From positions 1-32,622 of the forward strand of contig JBPOJC010000046.1 in NCBI GenBank assembly GCA_052034135.1: 32,622 nucleotides of DNA, given 5' to 3'. This stretch comes from JAGPKI01 sp052034135. Lineage in GTDB: Bacteria; Caldisericota; Caldisericia; UBA6126; JAGPKI01. The notes beneath the pieces are model-generated. The model searched no databases. It saw only the letters and a list, made by a program, of their open reading frames with translations, and was not told the DNA's origin. Below, piece by piece: positions 32,527 through 32,622 of this stretch (its first letter is position 1; every line of letters begins with the position of its first letter). A program made the translations under genes and the position numbers.

Positions 32527-32570
32527 CTGATATAATCAGTTAATTATTTTTTGTTATATACTACAGTATA
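32527..32570. promoter_or_regulatory. two short inverted repeats near the right edge
   Basis: CTGAT-ATA-ATCAG (32527-32539) and TATACT-AC-AGTATA (32557-32570) are perfect short dyads upstream of a possible gene start at 32600. They could be operators or chance in AT-rich DNA. The rest of 32235-32526 shows no gene. Confidence 0.3.
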
Positions 32571-32599
32571 GTTTGTCTTTTTTGTAATCAAAAGGTGGT

Positions 32600-32622
32600 A
32601 TGTTAAATACAAGGAGAAGCAA
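32600..32622 (+). CDS. possible start of a gene running out of the window
   Basis: ATG 32600 follows AAAGGTGGT and opens as MLNTRRS to the window edge. A second purine-rich site (AAGGAGAAG) lies at 32611-32619, so the true start may instead be just outside. Product unknown. Confidence 0.3.

Overview
This is an AT-rich bacterial chromosome segment (GC roughly one third, estimated by eye) from an anaerobe, probably thermophilic. It encodes a complete group 3b-type cytoplasmic [NiFe] hydrogenase (sulfhydrogenase type), an NAD-linked dihydroorotate dehydrogenase (PyrK/PyrD 1B) and the flavin-dependent thymidylate synthase ThyX. The bacterial core block rpmH-rnpA-yidD-yidC-khpB-mnmE shows it is not archaeal. 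Lineages such as Caldisericota, Dictyoglomota or Thermotogota would fit, but I cannot place it from this sequence alone.

Layout. (1) 268-3088: an unrecognised polytopic membrane protein (+) converging on an MFS exporter (-), with a palindromic terminator between them. (2) 3431-6829: a three-gene plus-strand cassette of an unknown protein and two BrxD-like (DUF2791-type) P-loop ATPases, which looks like a reduced defence-type module. Two tandem tRNA-Pro genes (GGG and CGG anticodons) follow at once. (3) 7037-7549: no gene, with MITE/REP-like dispersed repeats. (4) 7550-11629 (-): a propeller-like protein, a PQQ-type propeller lipoprotein, a small membrane/PH-like protein and an AlkD-like DNA glycosylase. 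(5) 11760-19162 (+): a long tightly packed unit rpmH, rnpA, yidD, yidC, khpB/jag, mnmE, TPR protein, thiamine-binding YkoF-like protein, HerA-like ATPase and SAM methyltransferase, starting from a near-consensus promoter. (6) 19163-19901: a terminator and a composite repeat block. (7) 31389-19902 (-): thirteen consecutive genes, mostly with 1-4 bp overlaps: pyrC, pyrK, pyrD, pyrF, pyrE, thyX, hydB, hydG, hydD, hydA, a hydrogenase maturation protease, a response regulator and a sensor histidine kinase. (8) 31390-32622: AT-rich DNA and a second repeat block, an inverted copy of the one in (6).

How the genes fit together. The large minus-strand operon links de novo UMP synthesis (dihydroorotase onward, without carAB or pyrB here), dTMP formation and an NAD(P)-linked hydrogenase. 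PyrD/PyrK makes NADH, ThyX consumes reduced nicotinamide, and the hydrogenase exchanges electrons between H2 and NAD(P)H. The two-component pair at the end could set expression from redox state; this is inference. The operon is flanked by inverted repeat blocks about 12 kb apart. Several genes outside operons appear to be read from leaderless or nearly leaderless mRNAs, with a -10 box only 6-10 nt before the start codon. The best candidates for something undescribed are the 3431-6829 ATPase cassette with its unknown first gene, and the repeat-flanked pyr-thyX-hydrogenase operon.
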